DNA of 64,000 bases from Pseudarthrobacter oxydans (GTDB lineage Bacteria > Actinomycetota > Actinomycetes > Actinomycetales > Micrococcaceae), in contig NZ_JAUSSN010000001.1 in NCBI RefSeq assembly GCF_030812335.1, positions 596,970 to 660,969 on the forward strand. Reading direction: 5' to 3'. Below, one piece after another: positions 1 through 8,830 of the stretch (the first letter of the stretch is position 1; every line of letters begins with the position of its first letter). Below the pieces are notes generated by a model. It did not search any database. It was not told the DNA's origin and saw only the letters and a program-made list of their open reading frames with translations. A program made the translations under genes and the position numbers.

Positions 1-31
1 CAGTCTTTGCGCCGAGTGGTTGTGGGCCCGT

Positions 32-245
32 GGGACATGTCCAGTGTTCGCGCCAGGACGTGGGCACGGTGGGACTATGTCCACCCGTGGCACCGCAGGC
101 TGGGCATGCCCGAGCTGGGGGTTGGTGAGCCAGGGGAGCATCGGGCGCTGGAGGCGCTCGGGCCGCGGGACATGTCCAGTGTTCGCGCCAGGGCGTGGGC
201 ATAGTGGCACCCTGTCCACCGGTGGCACCGCAGGCTGGGCATGTC
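32..245. repeat. Imperfect direct repeat, two copies of about 79 bp
   Basis: A block at 32-110 beginning GGGACATGTCCAGTGTTCGC recurs at 167-245 with a few substitutions, giving a 135-bp period. Both copies end in GGCACCGCAGGCTGGGCATG. The open frames through the block have no ribosome site and owe their length to GC-rich DNA, so I treat it as non-coding. No gene was recognised between 1 and 358. Confidence 0.7.
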
Positions 246-276
246 CCCCGGGGCGGCGGGGGCGCCCGGAAATGCC

Positions 277-313
277 GGACGCCGGGCCAGACCTGAGGTC
301 CGGCCCGGCGTCC
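277..313 (-). terminator. Hairpin terminator candidate
   Basis: Perfect 12-bp arms at 277-288 and 302-313 enclose a loop that itself holds a GACC/GGTC mini-stem. It lies 46 bp beyond the stop of the DUF6458 gene. There is no clear T-tract, as is common for actinobacterial hairpin terminators. Confidence 0.5.
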
Positions 314-358
314 GGGTCGTTCATGGGGCGCACCGTGGTGCACGGCAGCGCCCGGGGA

Positions 359-622
359 CTAGATGCCGGCGTCGCGGCTCTCATTGCGGGTGATGGTCTC
401 GCCGGTGTTGGGGTCGACGACGGAGCGGGTTTCGCTGACCCGGCGGGTGCGGCTGCGGCCCGGGGACGCCAGCACCAGGGAGGCGATCAGCCCGATGACA
501 CCCACCGCCATCAGGATGTAGCCGATCATGGTCTGGTCGACGTTGGGGATCAGTCCGGGGGTGATGGCCCAGGCCAGGATGGCGCCGAGGGCAATGAGGA
601 AGATGGCGGAACCGATTCTCAT
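359..622 (-). CDS. DUF6458 family small membrane protein
   Basis: An 87-residue protein with two hydrophobic segments (about residues 3-21 and 31-52) and a polar C-terminal tail rich in Arg, Ser and Thr. The size, the two-helix layout and the PNTGE-containing tail fit DUF6458, a family of actinobacterial membrane proteins without assigned function. AAGGAG lies six bases before the ATG at 622. The neighbouring fabF is divergent, so this is a monocistronic gene ending at the hairpin at 277-313. Family assignment is from recognition; no function is claimed. Confidence 0.8.
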   Translation of the reverse strand: MRIGSAIFLIALGAILAWAITPGLIPNVDQTMIGYILMAVGVIGLIASLVLASPGRSRTRRVSETRSVVDPNTGETITRNESRDAGI

Positions 623-1011
623 GACTTGCTCCTTGTGTCCGGTGGGACGGATAGGTACTGCTAAGCATGCTGTCCAGCGTCAGGCTACAGTCCGGTGAGT
701 GCTGTTTCAACGAACCGCGCGGCGCCGCTCCGGCCAGTTTTCGCGCGGCATCGTGCCTGCCCCGGCGGCTCCGGACCGCGGCGGCTGGGCCAGTGTGCGG
801 CCGGGCCGCGGTTGTCCGATTCCGTAACGGACCGGCGGCTGGCGAAACCGGGGCGGCCCTGGACGGCGGATCGCACGTACTCTTAAAGGGTGCATCGCGG
901 CATCCCCGTGCCTGCTGCCCCCGTTTGACCCTGCCTGACCCCGCTACGCCGCCCACCTGCCCCCGCACTGCCGCGGGTCCCATGGTGGGCCTCACAGAAA
1001 TGCCGGTACCC
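623..1011. other. Intergenic region between DUF6458 gene and fabF
   Basis: About 390 bp between divergent genes. The frame of fabF stays open upstream to 667, but that extension has no family similarity and would make the protein about 115 residues too long, so it is read as leader DNA. No clear promoter hexamers or structured RNA were recognised. Confidence 0.4.
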
Positions 1012-2232
1012 ATGCCTGAAGCTTCCCCCAGAGTTGTTGTCACCGGACTGGGCGCCGTGACTCCCGTAGGCGGGACCGCCGCCGAGACCCGGGCCGCGCT
1101 GCTGGCCGGGCGCTCCGGAATCACGGCGCTTGAGGAGGACTGGGCACAAGCGCTGCCCGTCCGCATGGCCGGCCAGGTGAAGATCGACGTCGCCGCGCTG
1201 CTCACCAGGCCCGAATACAAGAGGATGGACCGGTGCGGGCACCTGGCGCTGATCGCCGCCCGGGAAGCCTGGGAGCAGGCCGGCCGCCCGGAGGCAGATC
1301 CGGAGCGCCTGGCTGTGGTGATAGGTTCCGGCTACGGCGGCCTGGACACCACACTGGAGCAGACCCGGACCCTGGATTCCAGCGGCCCGCGCAGGGTTTC
1401 CCCGCATACCCTCACCCGGATCATGACCAACGCCCCCGCGGCGTGGGTCTCCATCGACGTCGGTGCCAAGGGAGGGGCGCGCACCCCGGTGAGCGCCTGT
1501 GCCTCCGGGGCGGAGGCCATCGCCCAGGCCGCCGACATGATCCGGGCCGGTGCGGCAGACGTGGTGATCGCCGGCGGCGTCGATGCCTGCATCAACGGCC
1601 TGATCATCAGCGGCTTCGCGCAAATCCGCGCCCTGTCCACCCGCAACGGGGACCCGCAGTCCGCATCCCGGCCCTTCGACCGGGACCGGGACGGATTCGT
1701 GATGGCCGAAGGCGCCGCGATCCTGGTCCTGGAACGCGAGGACCACGCCCGGGCCCGCGGGGCGGAGATCCTGGGTGTCGTGGCCGGAACCGCCGTCACG
1801 TCCGACGCCGTCGACATCGTTGCTGCCGATCCGGCCATGCAGCGCCGGGTGATGGAAAAGGCAATCGCGGCCGCCGGCCTTGGCGCCGGGGACATCGGCC
1901 TCGTCCACGCCCACGCGACGTCCACACCGGTCGGCGACCGCCTGGAAGCCGGGGCGATCAGGGCCGTGCTCGGAAACCAGGTTCCCGTCACCTCCACGAA
2001 ATCCCTCACCGGTCACCTCCTCGGCGGGGCCGGCGCGCTCGGAGCCATCGTGATGATCCAGGCCTTGAAGACCGGGGAATTCCCCGGCACCGGCAACCTG
2101 GACCAGCCCGATGACGGGATCGACCTCCACCTCCTCCGCGAAACCGTTGCAGGCCAGCCGGCCAGGGCGGGCATCGCCAACGCATTCGGATTCGGCGGGC
2201 ACAGCACCGCGCTGGTGATCACCGAAAGCTAG
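1012..2232 (+). CDS. fabF: Beta-ketoacyl-ACP synthase II (FabF/KAS II)
   Basis: 406 residues. It catalyses decarboxylative condensation of malonyl-ACP with an acyl-ACP in type II fatty acid synthesis, in the cytosol. The thiolase-fold triad is visible: Cys163 in SACASG, His301 in HAHATSTPVGD and His335 in SLTGHLLGG. The N-terminal VVVTGLG motif sits at residues 8-14. The start at 1012 gives the usual family length; in-frame ATGs at 1000 and 982 are possible and none has a good ribosome site. It stands apart from any fabD-fabH-acpP cluster and is followed after 9 bp by a hydrolase gene, so it may be a second, specialised KAS. Confidence 0.9.
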   Translation: MPEASPRVVVTGLGAVTPVGGTAAETRAALLAGRSGITALEEDWAQALPVRMAGQVKIDVAALLTRPEYKRMDRCGHLALIAAREAWEQAGRPEADPERLAVVIGSGYGGLDTTLEQTRTLDSSGPRRVSPHTLTRIMTNAPAAWVSIDVGAKGGARTPVSACASGAEAIAQAADMIRAGAADVVIAGGVDACINGLIISGFAQIRALSTRNGDPQSASRPFDRDRDGFVMAEGAAILVLEREDHARARGAEILGVVAGTAVTSDAVDIVAADPAMQRRVMEKAIAAAGLGAGDIGLVHAHATSTPVGDRLEAGAIRAVLGNQVPVTSTKSLTGHLLGGAGALGAIVMIQALKTGEFPGTGNLDQPDDGIDLHLLRETVAGQPARAGIANAFGFGGHSTALVITES

Positions 2233-2241
2233 GCTGTTCCG

Positions 2242-2886
2242 ATGGAGACAGTCGTCTGGTCCAGACCGGAACACGAACGCGCCGGCACGCCGCTGCTGGT
2301 GATGCTGCACGGCTACGGCCGGGACGAATCCCGGATGGTGAAGCTCTTTGGGAGCCTGCCGTCCGGGTTCACCTGCGCCGCGCTGCGCGGCCCCAAGGAG
2401 ATCGGGGACGGCTACGGCTGGTTCCTGCTGGACTACTTCCTGACCCATGACTTCGCCGACGTCATCTCCTCCACCAACGCCGTCTTCGGCTGGATCGAAT
2501 CCGTCAAGGCCCAGCACAGCAGCATCAGCCTTTTCGGCTACTCGCAGGGCATGGCCATGGCCACCACCCTGTTGCGGCTGCGGCCCGAGCAGTTCCGGGC
2601 CGTCGTCGGGCTCTCCGGTTTTGTCCTGGAAAACGAGCTTCTGGCCATGAGCGAATCGTTCGACGCCCGCCCGCCCTTCTTCTGGGGCCGTGACCGGGAC
2701 GACGTGGTGATAAACGACGCCGCCACGGAGCACACGGAGGCATGGCTCCACGAGCACACGCAGCTCACGGCGCGGACGTACCCCGGAATGGGCCACTCGA
2801 TTTCGGCGGCGGAACTCGTGGACGTCAGTGCGTTCCTCCGCCACTACGTGCTGCGCCCGGACGGCCCGGCGCAGGGCGCCGCCTAG
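2242..2886 (+). CDS. Alpha/beta hydrolase, carboxylesterase/phospholipase type
   Basis: 214 residues, the usual size for the small carboxylesterase/phospholipase (YpfH-like) family. The oxyanion region MLHGYGRDE, the nucleophile Ser101 in GYSQG and the C-terminal GHSI histidine are all present. An acidic residue near the DDVV segment would complete the triad. No signal peptide is seen, so it is cytosolic. It starts 9 bp after the fabF stop and is probably translationally coupled. A role in acyl-ester or thioester cleavage linked to FabF is inference; the substrate is unknown. Confidence 0.85.
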   Translation: METVVWSRPEHERAGTPLLVMLHGYGRDESRMVKLFGSLPSGFTCAALRGPKEIGDGYGWFLLDYFLTHDFADVISSTNAVFGWIESVKAQHSSISLFGYSQGMAMATTLLRLRPEQFRAVVGLSGFVLENELLAMSESFDARPPFFWGRDRDDVVINDAATEHTEAWLHEHTQLTARTYPGMGHSISAAELVDVSAFLRHYVLRPDGPAQGAA

Positions 2887-2953
2887 GCCGCGGGGCGCCC
2901 GGCGCAACAGGGCTAAACGACCTTCATTCATTTATCCACTTGCGCGCCAATTT

Positions 2954-2967
2954 TGTAAGCGTTTACA
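2954..2967. promoter_or_regulatory. cre-type LacI-family operator
   Basis: TGTAAGCGTTTACA is a near-perfect palindrome matching the LacI/CcpA-type operator consensus with the central CG. It is 60 bp upstream of the LacI-family gene that opens the phosphorylase cluster, so autoregulation and control of the following genes is the simple reading. Confidence 0.75.
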
Positions 2968-3026
2968 CTCGACGTTGGCCATGTTCACGGCCCACTTACT
3001 TCTGGGGGAAGAAAGGGCTGAGCCCC

Positions 3027-4061
3027 GTGCAGCAGGCCAAGACGCCGCGCGTCACCATCCAGGACGTCGCCGCCCTCTCGGGGCTGTCCATCTGCACCGT
3101 TTCCCGGGCCCTCCGGAATCTCCCCAACGTCTCCGTCCACGCCCGGGCCAAAGTCGACGACGCCGCCGCCAAGCTGGGATACAAGGCCTCACCGGCAGCC
3201 TCCCGGCTGGCGGGCGGAAGCACCGGTTCCGTGGCCATCATCGTCCCCACCGCCACCGCCTGGTTCTTCGCGCAGGCCGTCGAAGCGGCGGAGGAGATCT
3301 TTGCCGACAGCGGCTACGACACCGTCCTGATCAGCCTCCGCAGCCGGCCCAGCGTGCAGCACCAGCTGTTCGCCGACCTCGCCGGGCTGTCCCAGCGTGT
3401 CGACGGCGTCCTGCTTCTCAATATCGCCCTCAGCGACGCCGAACTGGCAGCCCTCGCCGGCTCGGGACTGGCCGTGGCCAGCGTGGGCATGCACGACGTG
3501 CCCTGGGACAACGTCGGGATCGACAACGAGGCCGCGGCGCGCACCGCCACCGAACATTTGCTGGGCCTGGGCCACTGGGATCTGGCCATGCTTTCCGGCA
3601 GCGAGGCGGGCGAACCCTCCCTGGTGACCGCCAACGAGCGGCTGCGGGGATTCGAACACGCCCTCGGCGCCCATCATCTGACGGTCGATCCGGACCTGGT
3701 CCTTGCGGCGGGATACAGCATTGAAGGCGGTCGGCTGGCCATGATCGAGCTGATCGAAAACCGCCGGATGCCCTCCGCGATCCTGGCCGGCTGCGACGAA
3801 ACAGCCTTCGGCGCCCTCATGGCCCTGAGGGATCTCGGTTTGTCTGCACCGAAAAACGTGTCCATTATAGGAATAGACGATCACCAGATGAGCTGGTTCC
3901 TGGGGTTGAGCACTATCTCCCAGCCGGTAGCGGATCAGGGCGCGTTCGCGGCCAGCCTGCTGATTGACAGACTTCACCGCGCCGGGTTGCCGAACCCCCC
4001 GGCCAGCCACGTGCTGGAAACCAAACTGATAGCGCGCAAGAGCACCCGCCGCCGGCGCTGA
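3027..4061 (+). CDS. LacI family transcriptional regulator
   Basis: 344 residues. The N-terminal helix-turn-helix (about residues 8-55) carries the family signature VTIQDVAALSGLS...TVSRAL, with a hinge helix near ASRLAGG and a periplasmic-binding-protein-like sensor domain to the C-terminus. The GTG start at 3027 follows GAAAGGG; it is chosen because it places the HTH at the usual distance. The gene is upstream of beta-phosphoglucomutase and GH65 genes in the same direction, with a cre-type operator 60 bp upstream. The inducer is inferred to be an alpha-glucosyl disaccharide or a phosphate ester of it. Confidence 0.9.
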   Translation: MQQAKTPRVTIQDVAALSGLSICTVSRALRNLPNVSVHARAKVDDAAAKLGYKASPAASRLAGGSTGSVAIIVPTATAWFFAQAVEAAEEIFADSGYDTVLISLRSRPSVQHQLFADLAGLSQRVDGVLLLNIALSDAELAALAGSGLAVASVGMHDVPWDNVGIDNEAAARTATEHLLGLGHWDLAMLSGSEAGEPSLVTANERLRGFEHALGAHHLTVDPDLVLAAGYSIEGGRLAMIELIENRRMPSAILAGCDETAFGALMALRDLGLSAPKNVSIIGIDDHQMSWFLGLSTISQPVADQGAFAASLLIDRLHRAGLPNPPASHVLETKLIARKSTRRRR

Positions 4062-4196
4062 CCGGCGCTGAGCTCCGCGACTGGCTCCTCCAAGCGTTTG
4101 CCCTCCAAAGATTCCCGCCATGGCGCCGTGCCTGCCACCCGCCGAATGGCGTGCCCACCGATTTTGTTTACCGCCGTCTGAAAGGACAACCGATTC

Positions 4197-4934
4197 ATGA
4201 CTGAGCTTTCCAACAGCACCCCTTCGAGCTGGACCGGGGCCTCCGCCATCCTCTTTGACCTCGACGGCGTCCTGACCCCCACGGCGATCGTGCACGAACG
4301 CGCTTGGCAGGAACTCTTCGACGGCTTCCTCAAGACCGTGCCCGAGGCGCCCGCCTACCGTGAAAGCGACTACTTCGACCACATCGACGGCAAGCCGCGC
4401 TTCGACGGCGTCCGCGACTTCCTGGCCTCCCGCAACATCGTCCTGCCCGAAGGCCCGCTGGATGACGACCCGGCGCACGACACCGTCCACGGGCTGGGCA
4501 ACCGCAAGAACAAGGTCTTCAACGACATCGTCGAGGCCGGCGGCGTCAAGCCCTACGAAGGCTCGGTGCGCTTCATTGACGCAGCGCTGGCCCGCGGGCT
4601 CAAGGTCGCCGTCGTCTCCTCCTCCCGCAACGCCCCGGCGGTGCTGAAGGCCGCCGGACTCTCGGACTACTTCCCGGTGGTGGTCGACGGCGTCGTCGCC
4701 GTTGCCGAAGGCCTGCCCGGCAAGCCCAGCCCGGCGACCTACGAGTACGCCGCCCGGCTGCTGGGCCTGCCCAGCGAGGAGTGCGTCGTCGTCGAGGACG
4801 CCGTCTCCGGGGTCCAGGCCGGAAGCGCCGGGAACTTCCACTCGGTGATCGGCGTGGACCGCGGTGCCGGCCGGCAGACCCTGCTGGCCGCCGGCGCCAC
4901 CCTCGTGGTCAACGACCTCGACGAGCTCCTCTAG
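4197..4934 (+). CDS. pgmB: Beta-phosphoglucomutase family HAD phosphatase/mutase
   Basis: 245 residues. HAD motif I is FDLDGVLT with nucleophile Asp21 and acid/base Asp23. Motif II is VVSSSRNA, motif III is GKPSPATY and motif IV is VVEDAVSGVQAG. It is expected to convert beta-glucose 1-phosphate to glucose 6-phosphate. The next gene is a GH65 phosphorylase, the enzyme class that makes beta-glucose 1-phosphate, which supports the mutase assignment over a plain phosphatase. AAAGGA lies before the ATG. It is 135 bp after the LacI gene and likely in one transcript with GH65. Confidence 0.9.
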   Translation: MTELSNSTPSSWTGASAILFDLDGVLTPTAIVHERAWQELFDGFLKTVPEAPAYRESDYFDHIDGKPRFDGVRDFLASRNIVLPEGPLDDDPAHDTVHGLGNRKNKVFNDIVEAGGVKPYEGSVRFIDAALARGLKVAVVSSSRNAPAVLKAAGLSDYFPVVVDGVVAVAEGLPGKPSPATYEYAARLLGLPSEECVVVEDAVSGVQAGSAGNFHSVIGVDRGAGRQTLLAAGATLVVNDLDELL

Positions 4935-4971
4935 CCTCCGTTTCCGCCCTCCGTTTCCGCCCTCCGTTTCC
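4935..4971. repeat. 13-bp tandem repeat, almost three copies
   Basis: CCTCCGTTTCCGC is repeated directly at 4935, 4948 and 4961 (the last copy incomplete), starting right after the pgmB stop codon in the 97-bp gap before the GH65 gene. Confidence 0.8.
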
Positions 4972-5031
4972 AACCGCAGGGTCCCGCACCGACTTTCGCC
5001 ACCTGACTCTTTACCGCCTGAAGGAAAATCC

Positions 5032-7362
5032 ATGGCCCTCATCACTTCGGACCGCGCACGGTTCCCCAACGACCCCTGGCAGCTGGTGGAGACCGTCCAC
5101 CTCCCTGGCAACGCCGGGACGCTGGAGACGCTCTTCAGCCTGGGCAACGGCCACCTCGGCATCCGCGGCGCCCACTGGTCAGCCCCGGACGCCGACCTGC
5201 CGGGCAGCTTCATCAACGGCTTCCACGAGACCTGGGACATCAAGCACGCCGAGAACGCCTACGGCTTCGCCCGCACCGGCCAGCGGATCCTCTACATCCC
5301 GGACGCCAACAACTTCACCGTGGTCATCGACGGCGAAACCCTGAGCCTGGAAGAAACCACCGTGCTGGACTACCGGCGCAGCGTCGACTTCGCCACCGGC
5401 GTCTACGACTGCCGGATCACCTGGCAGTGCCGCTCCGGCGCCACCGTGACCACCACCGAACGCCGCGCCGTTGGCTACGAATCCCGCGGCGCGCTCGGGA
5501 TCTCGCTGGAACTGGCCGCGGACCGGGACATCTCCGCGGACGTGACCTCCTCGGTGATCAACCGCCAGGACCAGCCGGTCGAGGACCACTCGTCCCATGA
5601 CCCGCGCCGCGCCGGCCGGCACGCCGGCCGCGTGCTGCTTCCCGTGCGGCTCGACGGCGGCGACGGCTCGCTGCGCCTGTCCTGGGAGACCGCGGAATCC
5701 AAACAGCGCATCGGCCTGGCCGTGGACCACTGGACGAACGCGGGGGTGCAGCCGTTCGACACCCAGGTGCACGAGGACGACAGCAGCGTGCGTTACGTCC
5801 TGGCCGTCGGCGCCGACGAGCCGTTCGTGCTGGAAAAAAGCGTCAGCTACGCCGTCGGGCAGGCATCCGAGGACCTGGCCGACGACGCGGAGGCGGGCCT
5901 CAGGACGCTCGCGGAGATCTTCGCCGAGAGCGCCGCGCACTACCGCGAGTACTGGACCACCAGCGACATCATCCTCGCCGGCCAGACCGAACTCCAGCAG
6001 GCCGTCCGCTGGAACCTCTTCCAGCTGGCCCAGGCCACGGCCTGCGCCGACGTGGCGGGCATCCCGGCCAAGGGCGTCAGCGGGTCCGGCTACGAAGGCC
6101 ACTACTTCTGGGACCAGGAGGTGTACCTGATGCCGTACCTGACCTACACCAGCCCGGGCAACGCCCGCCAGGTCCTCGAGTTCCGCCACAACATGCTCCC
6201 GGAGGCCAAGATCCGCGCCAAGGAGCTCAGCGTCGACGGCGCCCTCTTCCCGTGGCGCACCATCAACGGGCTCGAGGCGAGCGCCTACTACGCCGCCGGC
6301 ACGGCCCAGTTCCATATCGCCGCCGCCATCGCCTTCGCCACGAACCGCTACATCTGGGCCAGCGGCGACCAGGCGTTTGAGGAGACCCTCGGCTCGGAGC
6401 TGCTGATCGAGACCGCCCGGATGTGGGTCTCCCTGGGCTTCTTCGGCAAGGACGGGCTCTTCCACATCCACGGCGTCACCGGCCCGGACGAGTACACCGC
6501 CGTCGTCAATGACAACCTGTACACCAACGTCATGGCCCGGTTTAACCTGCGCGCCGCTGCGGCGCTGGACCACGCGGAGATCGACGACGCCGAACGCCAG
6601 CTCTGGGAACAGGCCGCCAACCGGATGCAGCTGCCCTACGACGAGGACCTCCAGGTGCACTCGCAGGACAACGACTTCATGACCCTGGAGCCGTGGGACT
6701 GGTCCACGCCGCGGGACAAGTACCCGCTGCTGCTGCACTTCCACCCGCTGGTGATCTACCGCCACCAGGTCCTCAAGCAGGCGGACAGCGTGCTGGCGAT
6801 GTTCCTGCAGTGGCAGGACTTCACCGCCGAGGAGAAGCGCCGCGCCTTCGACTTCTACGACCCGATCACCACAGGCGACTCCACCCTGTCCGCCTGCGTG
6901 CAGGGCATCATGGCGGCCGAGGTCGGCTACGCCGACGCGGCGCTCGAGCACTTCACGCACGCGCTGTTCATCGACCTGGACGACACTCACGGCAACACGA
7001 TCGACGGGGTGCACATCGCCTCGACCGGCGGGGTTTGGAGCTCGCTGGTCAGCGGCTTCGCGGGCCTCCGCGACCAGGGCGACGTGCCGTACTTCGACCC
7101 GCGGCTGCCCGCCGAATGGGACGGGCTGTCCTTCCACCTGAAGCTCCAGGGCCGGCTGCTGCAGCTCGAACTGGCACAGGGCTCCATCAGCCTGACCGTG
7201 CGCGAGGGCGCACCGCTGGAGGTCGAGGTGCGCGGCGAGCGGCTCACCGTCGACGGCGACACGGTGCGGGTTCCGCTGGCCCCGGTCGCGGTTCCGGAAC
7301 CCACGATCTTCCCGAGCGGACTTCCGACGGCGTCAATTCCGATCGTGCGCGCGGCGGTCTAG
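5032..7362 (+). CDS. Glycoside hydrolase family 65 disaccharide phosphorylase
   Basis: 776 residues, the usual length for maltose/trehalose/kojibiose phosphorylases. An N-terminal beta-sandwich domain precedes the (alpha/alpha)6 catalytic barrel. The general acid is Glu487 in GPDEY, followed by NDNLYTN. Other family blocks are GYEGHYFWDQE and FPWRTINGLE. The enzyme should split an alpha-linked glucosyl disaccharide with phosphate, giving beta-glucose 1-phosphate for the adjacent mutase. AAGGA precedes the ATG. The last 30 bp overlap the 3' end of the convergent MFS gene. The bond specificity cannot be read from sequence by eye. Confidence 0.92.
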   Translation: MALITSDRARFPNDPWQLVETVHLPGNAGTLETLFSLGNGHLGIRGAHWSAPDADLPGSFINGFHETWDIKHAENAYGFARTGQRILYIPDANNFTVVIDGETLSLEETTVLDYRRSVDFATGVYDCRITWQCRSGATVTTTERRAVGYESRGALGISLELAADRDISADVTSSVINRQDQPVEDHSSHDPRRAGRHAGRVLLPVRLDGGDGSLRLSWETAESKQRIGLAVDHWTNAGVQPFDTQVHEDDSSVRYVLAVGADEPFVLEKSVSYAVGQASEDLADDAEAGLRTLAEIFAESAAHYREYWTTSDIILAGQTELQQAVRWNLFQLAQATACADVAGIPAKGVSGSGYEGHYFWDQEVYLMPYLTYTSPGNARQVLEFRHNMLPEAKIRAKELSVDGALFPWRTINGLEASAYYAAGTAQFHIAAAIAFATNRYIWASGDQAFEETLGSELLIETARMWVSLGFFGKDGLFHIHGVTGPDEYTAVVNDNLYTNVMARFNLRAAAALDHAEIDDAERQLWEQAANRMQLPYDEDLQVHSQDNDFMTLEPWDWSTPRDKYPLLLHFHPLVIYRHQVLKQADSVLAMFLQWQDFTAEEKRRAFDFYDPITTGDSTLSACVQGIMAAEVGYADAALEHFTHALFIDLDDTHGNTIDGVHIASTGGVWSSLVSGFAGLRDQGDVPYFDPRLPAEWDGLSFHLKLQGRLLQLELAQGSISLTVREGAPLEVEVRGERLTVDGDTVRVPLAPVAVPEPTIFPSGLPTASIPIVRAAV

Positions 7363-8727
7363 GCCCGGTCCGGAGGCTTCGGCCCGGGCCGTGGCGTCGG
7401 CGAGGCCGTCCACCTCGAGGCCGTCCGGCTCGCGGCCGTCCAGCGGGTGGGCGAGTTCGTCGGCCGGCATCCGGGCGACGGCCATGGCGACGGCCGCCAT
7501 CACCGGGCACACCGTCCCGGCGACCAGGAAGATAAGCCAGATCGGCAGCACCTCCGCGGCGGGTCCGGCGAGGGCCATCGAGACCGGCATCAGGGCCAGC
7601 GAGACGAAGAAATCCAGGCTGGACACCCGGCCCAGCAGGTGCGGCGGCACCCGGCGCTGCAGCAGCGTCCCCCAGATGACCATGCCCATGCCGCCGGTGG
7701 CGCCGAAGATGAACACCGCGGCGGCCAGCGCCCAGAAACTGTCCAGGATGCCCACGGCTGCCAGCGGCAGGCTGCCCGCACCCCAGCCCACCATCATGAC
7801 GGTGAGATAGCGGCGCGGCAGCGGGAACGACGCCGTGGCCAGCGACGCTGCCGCGCCGCCGACGCCCGCGATCGCCAGCAGGAAGCCGAACATACGCGAG
7901 TCGCCGCCGAGCTGGTCGCGGACCACGAACGGCAGAAGCACCTCAATCGGTCCGATCAGGAACAACACGGAGATGCAGGCCCACAGCAGGGTCCACAGCA
8001 GCCAGGGCGTGCGGACCGTATAGCTGACCCCCTCGCGGAGGTCGTGCAGCACGGACGTCCGGGCGGGTTCGCCGGACCCCGACCCGGACCCGGCCTCGGC
8101 GCGCTCCGGCCCGGCCCCGCCCTCCGCCCCGGGCCGGGGCTGGCGGTGGAGCAGGTTGAGGATGGAAAAGGCCAGCAGGTGGCACACCGCCACCCCCGTC
8201 ACGGCGTGCGCGGGGGACAGGGCGGCGACCAGGATGCCCGCGACGGCGGGACCGGCGGCCTGCTGCAGCATCGGCCGCATGGTCCCCTCCATGCCGTTGG
8301 CCGCGAGCAGGTCCTCCGGCGGAAGGATCCGGGGGAGGATGGCGGAGTAGGCGGGAAAGAAGAACGCCGCCCCGACACCCAGCACAAACCCGCCGAGCGC
8401 CAGATGCCAGAGCTGCAGCCAGCCCAGCAGGGCCAGCCCGCTGATGACGGCGATGACGGCAAGGTTGGCACCCTCCACCGCGATGATCAGGAGCCGCTGC
8501 GGGAACCGGTCCGCCGCGATGCCGCCCGCGAGGACAAACGCGACGAGTCCCACGCTGCCCGCCGCCGCCACGAGGGAGAGCTCCAGCGGGCCGCCGCCCA
8601 GATGGATCACCTCATAGACCATCGCCACCGCCCACATTCCGGAGCCGAAAATGGAGATGGCCAGGGCCGCAATCAGCACACGGTATTCCCGGTGCGCGAA
8701 CGGGCGGAGGGCCCTCAGTGAACGCAT
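7333..8727 (-). CDS. MFS transporter, drug/siderophore-exporter type (MFS_3)
   Basis: 464 residues with about 12 hydrophobic segments in two halves. Between segments 6 and 7 there is a charged Gly/Glu-rich cytoplasmic loop (near PGAEGGAGPERAEAGSGSG). The AADRFPQR motif after segment 2 matches the MFS loop motif, and the overall pattern resembles the EntS/DHA3 exporter group. The C-terminal tail is Asp/Glu/Ala-rich. Its coding end overlaps the GH65 gene by 30 bp on the other strand. The substrate is unknown; sugar transport is not implied by its position because the two genes are convergent. Confidence 0.85.
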   Translation of the reverse strand: MRSLRALRPFAHREYRVLIAALAISIFGSGMWAVAMVYEVIHLGGGPLELSLVAAAGSVGLVAFVLAGGIAADRFPQRLLIIAVEGANLAVIAVISGLALLGWLQLWHLALGGFVLGVGAAFFFPAYSAILPRILPPEDLLAANGMEGTMRPMLQQAAGPAVAGILVAALSPAHAVTGVAVCHLLAFSILNLLHRQPRPGAEGGAGPERAEAGSGSGSGEPARTSVLHDLREGVSYTVRTPWLLWTLLWACISVLFLIGPIEVLLPFVVRDQLGGDSRMFGFLLAIAGVGGAAASLATASFPLPRRYLTVMMVGWGAGSLPLAAVGILDSFWALAAAVFIFGATGGMGMVIWGTLLQRRVPPHLLGRVSSLDFFVSLALMPVSMALAGPAAEVLPIWLIFLVAGTVCPVMAAVAMAVARMPADELAHPLDGREPDGLEVDGLADATARAEASGPGLDRRAHDRN

Positions 8728-8830
8728 GGCTCCAGTCTAGAGGCCCGGTCCCGACCCCACCCAGCCCATCCGGGGACGCGTCGGCGGGGCGCGTCCGCGC
8801 CGCAGGGCTACCCCCGGCTAGGCTCCTGTC

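Noticed and set aside
883..2931. 682-codon open frame on the minus strand over fabF and the hydrolase
   Set aside because: It is antisense to two clear genes, has no family similarity and low-complexity Gly/Arg/His composition typical of GC-rich shadow frames.
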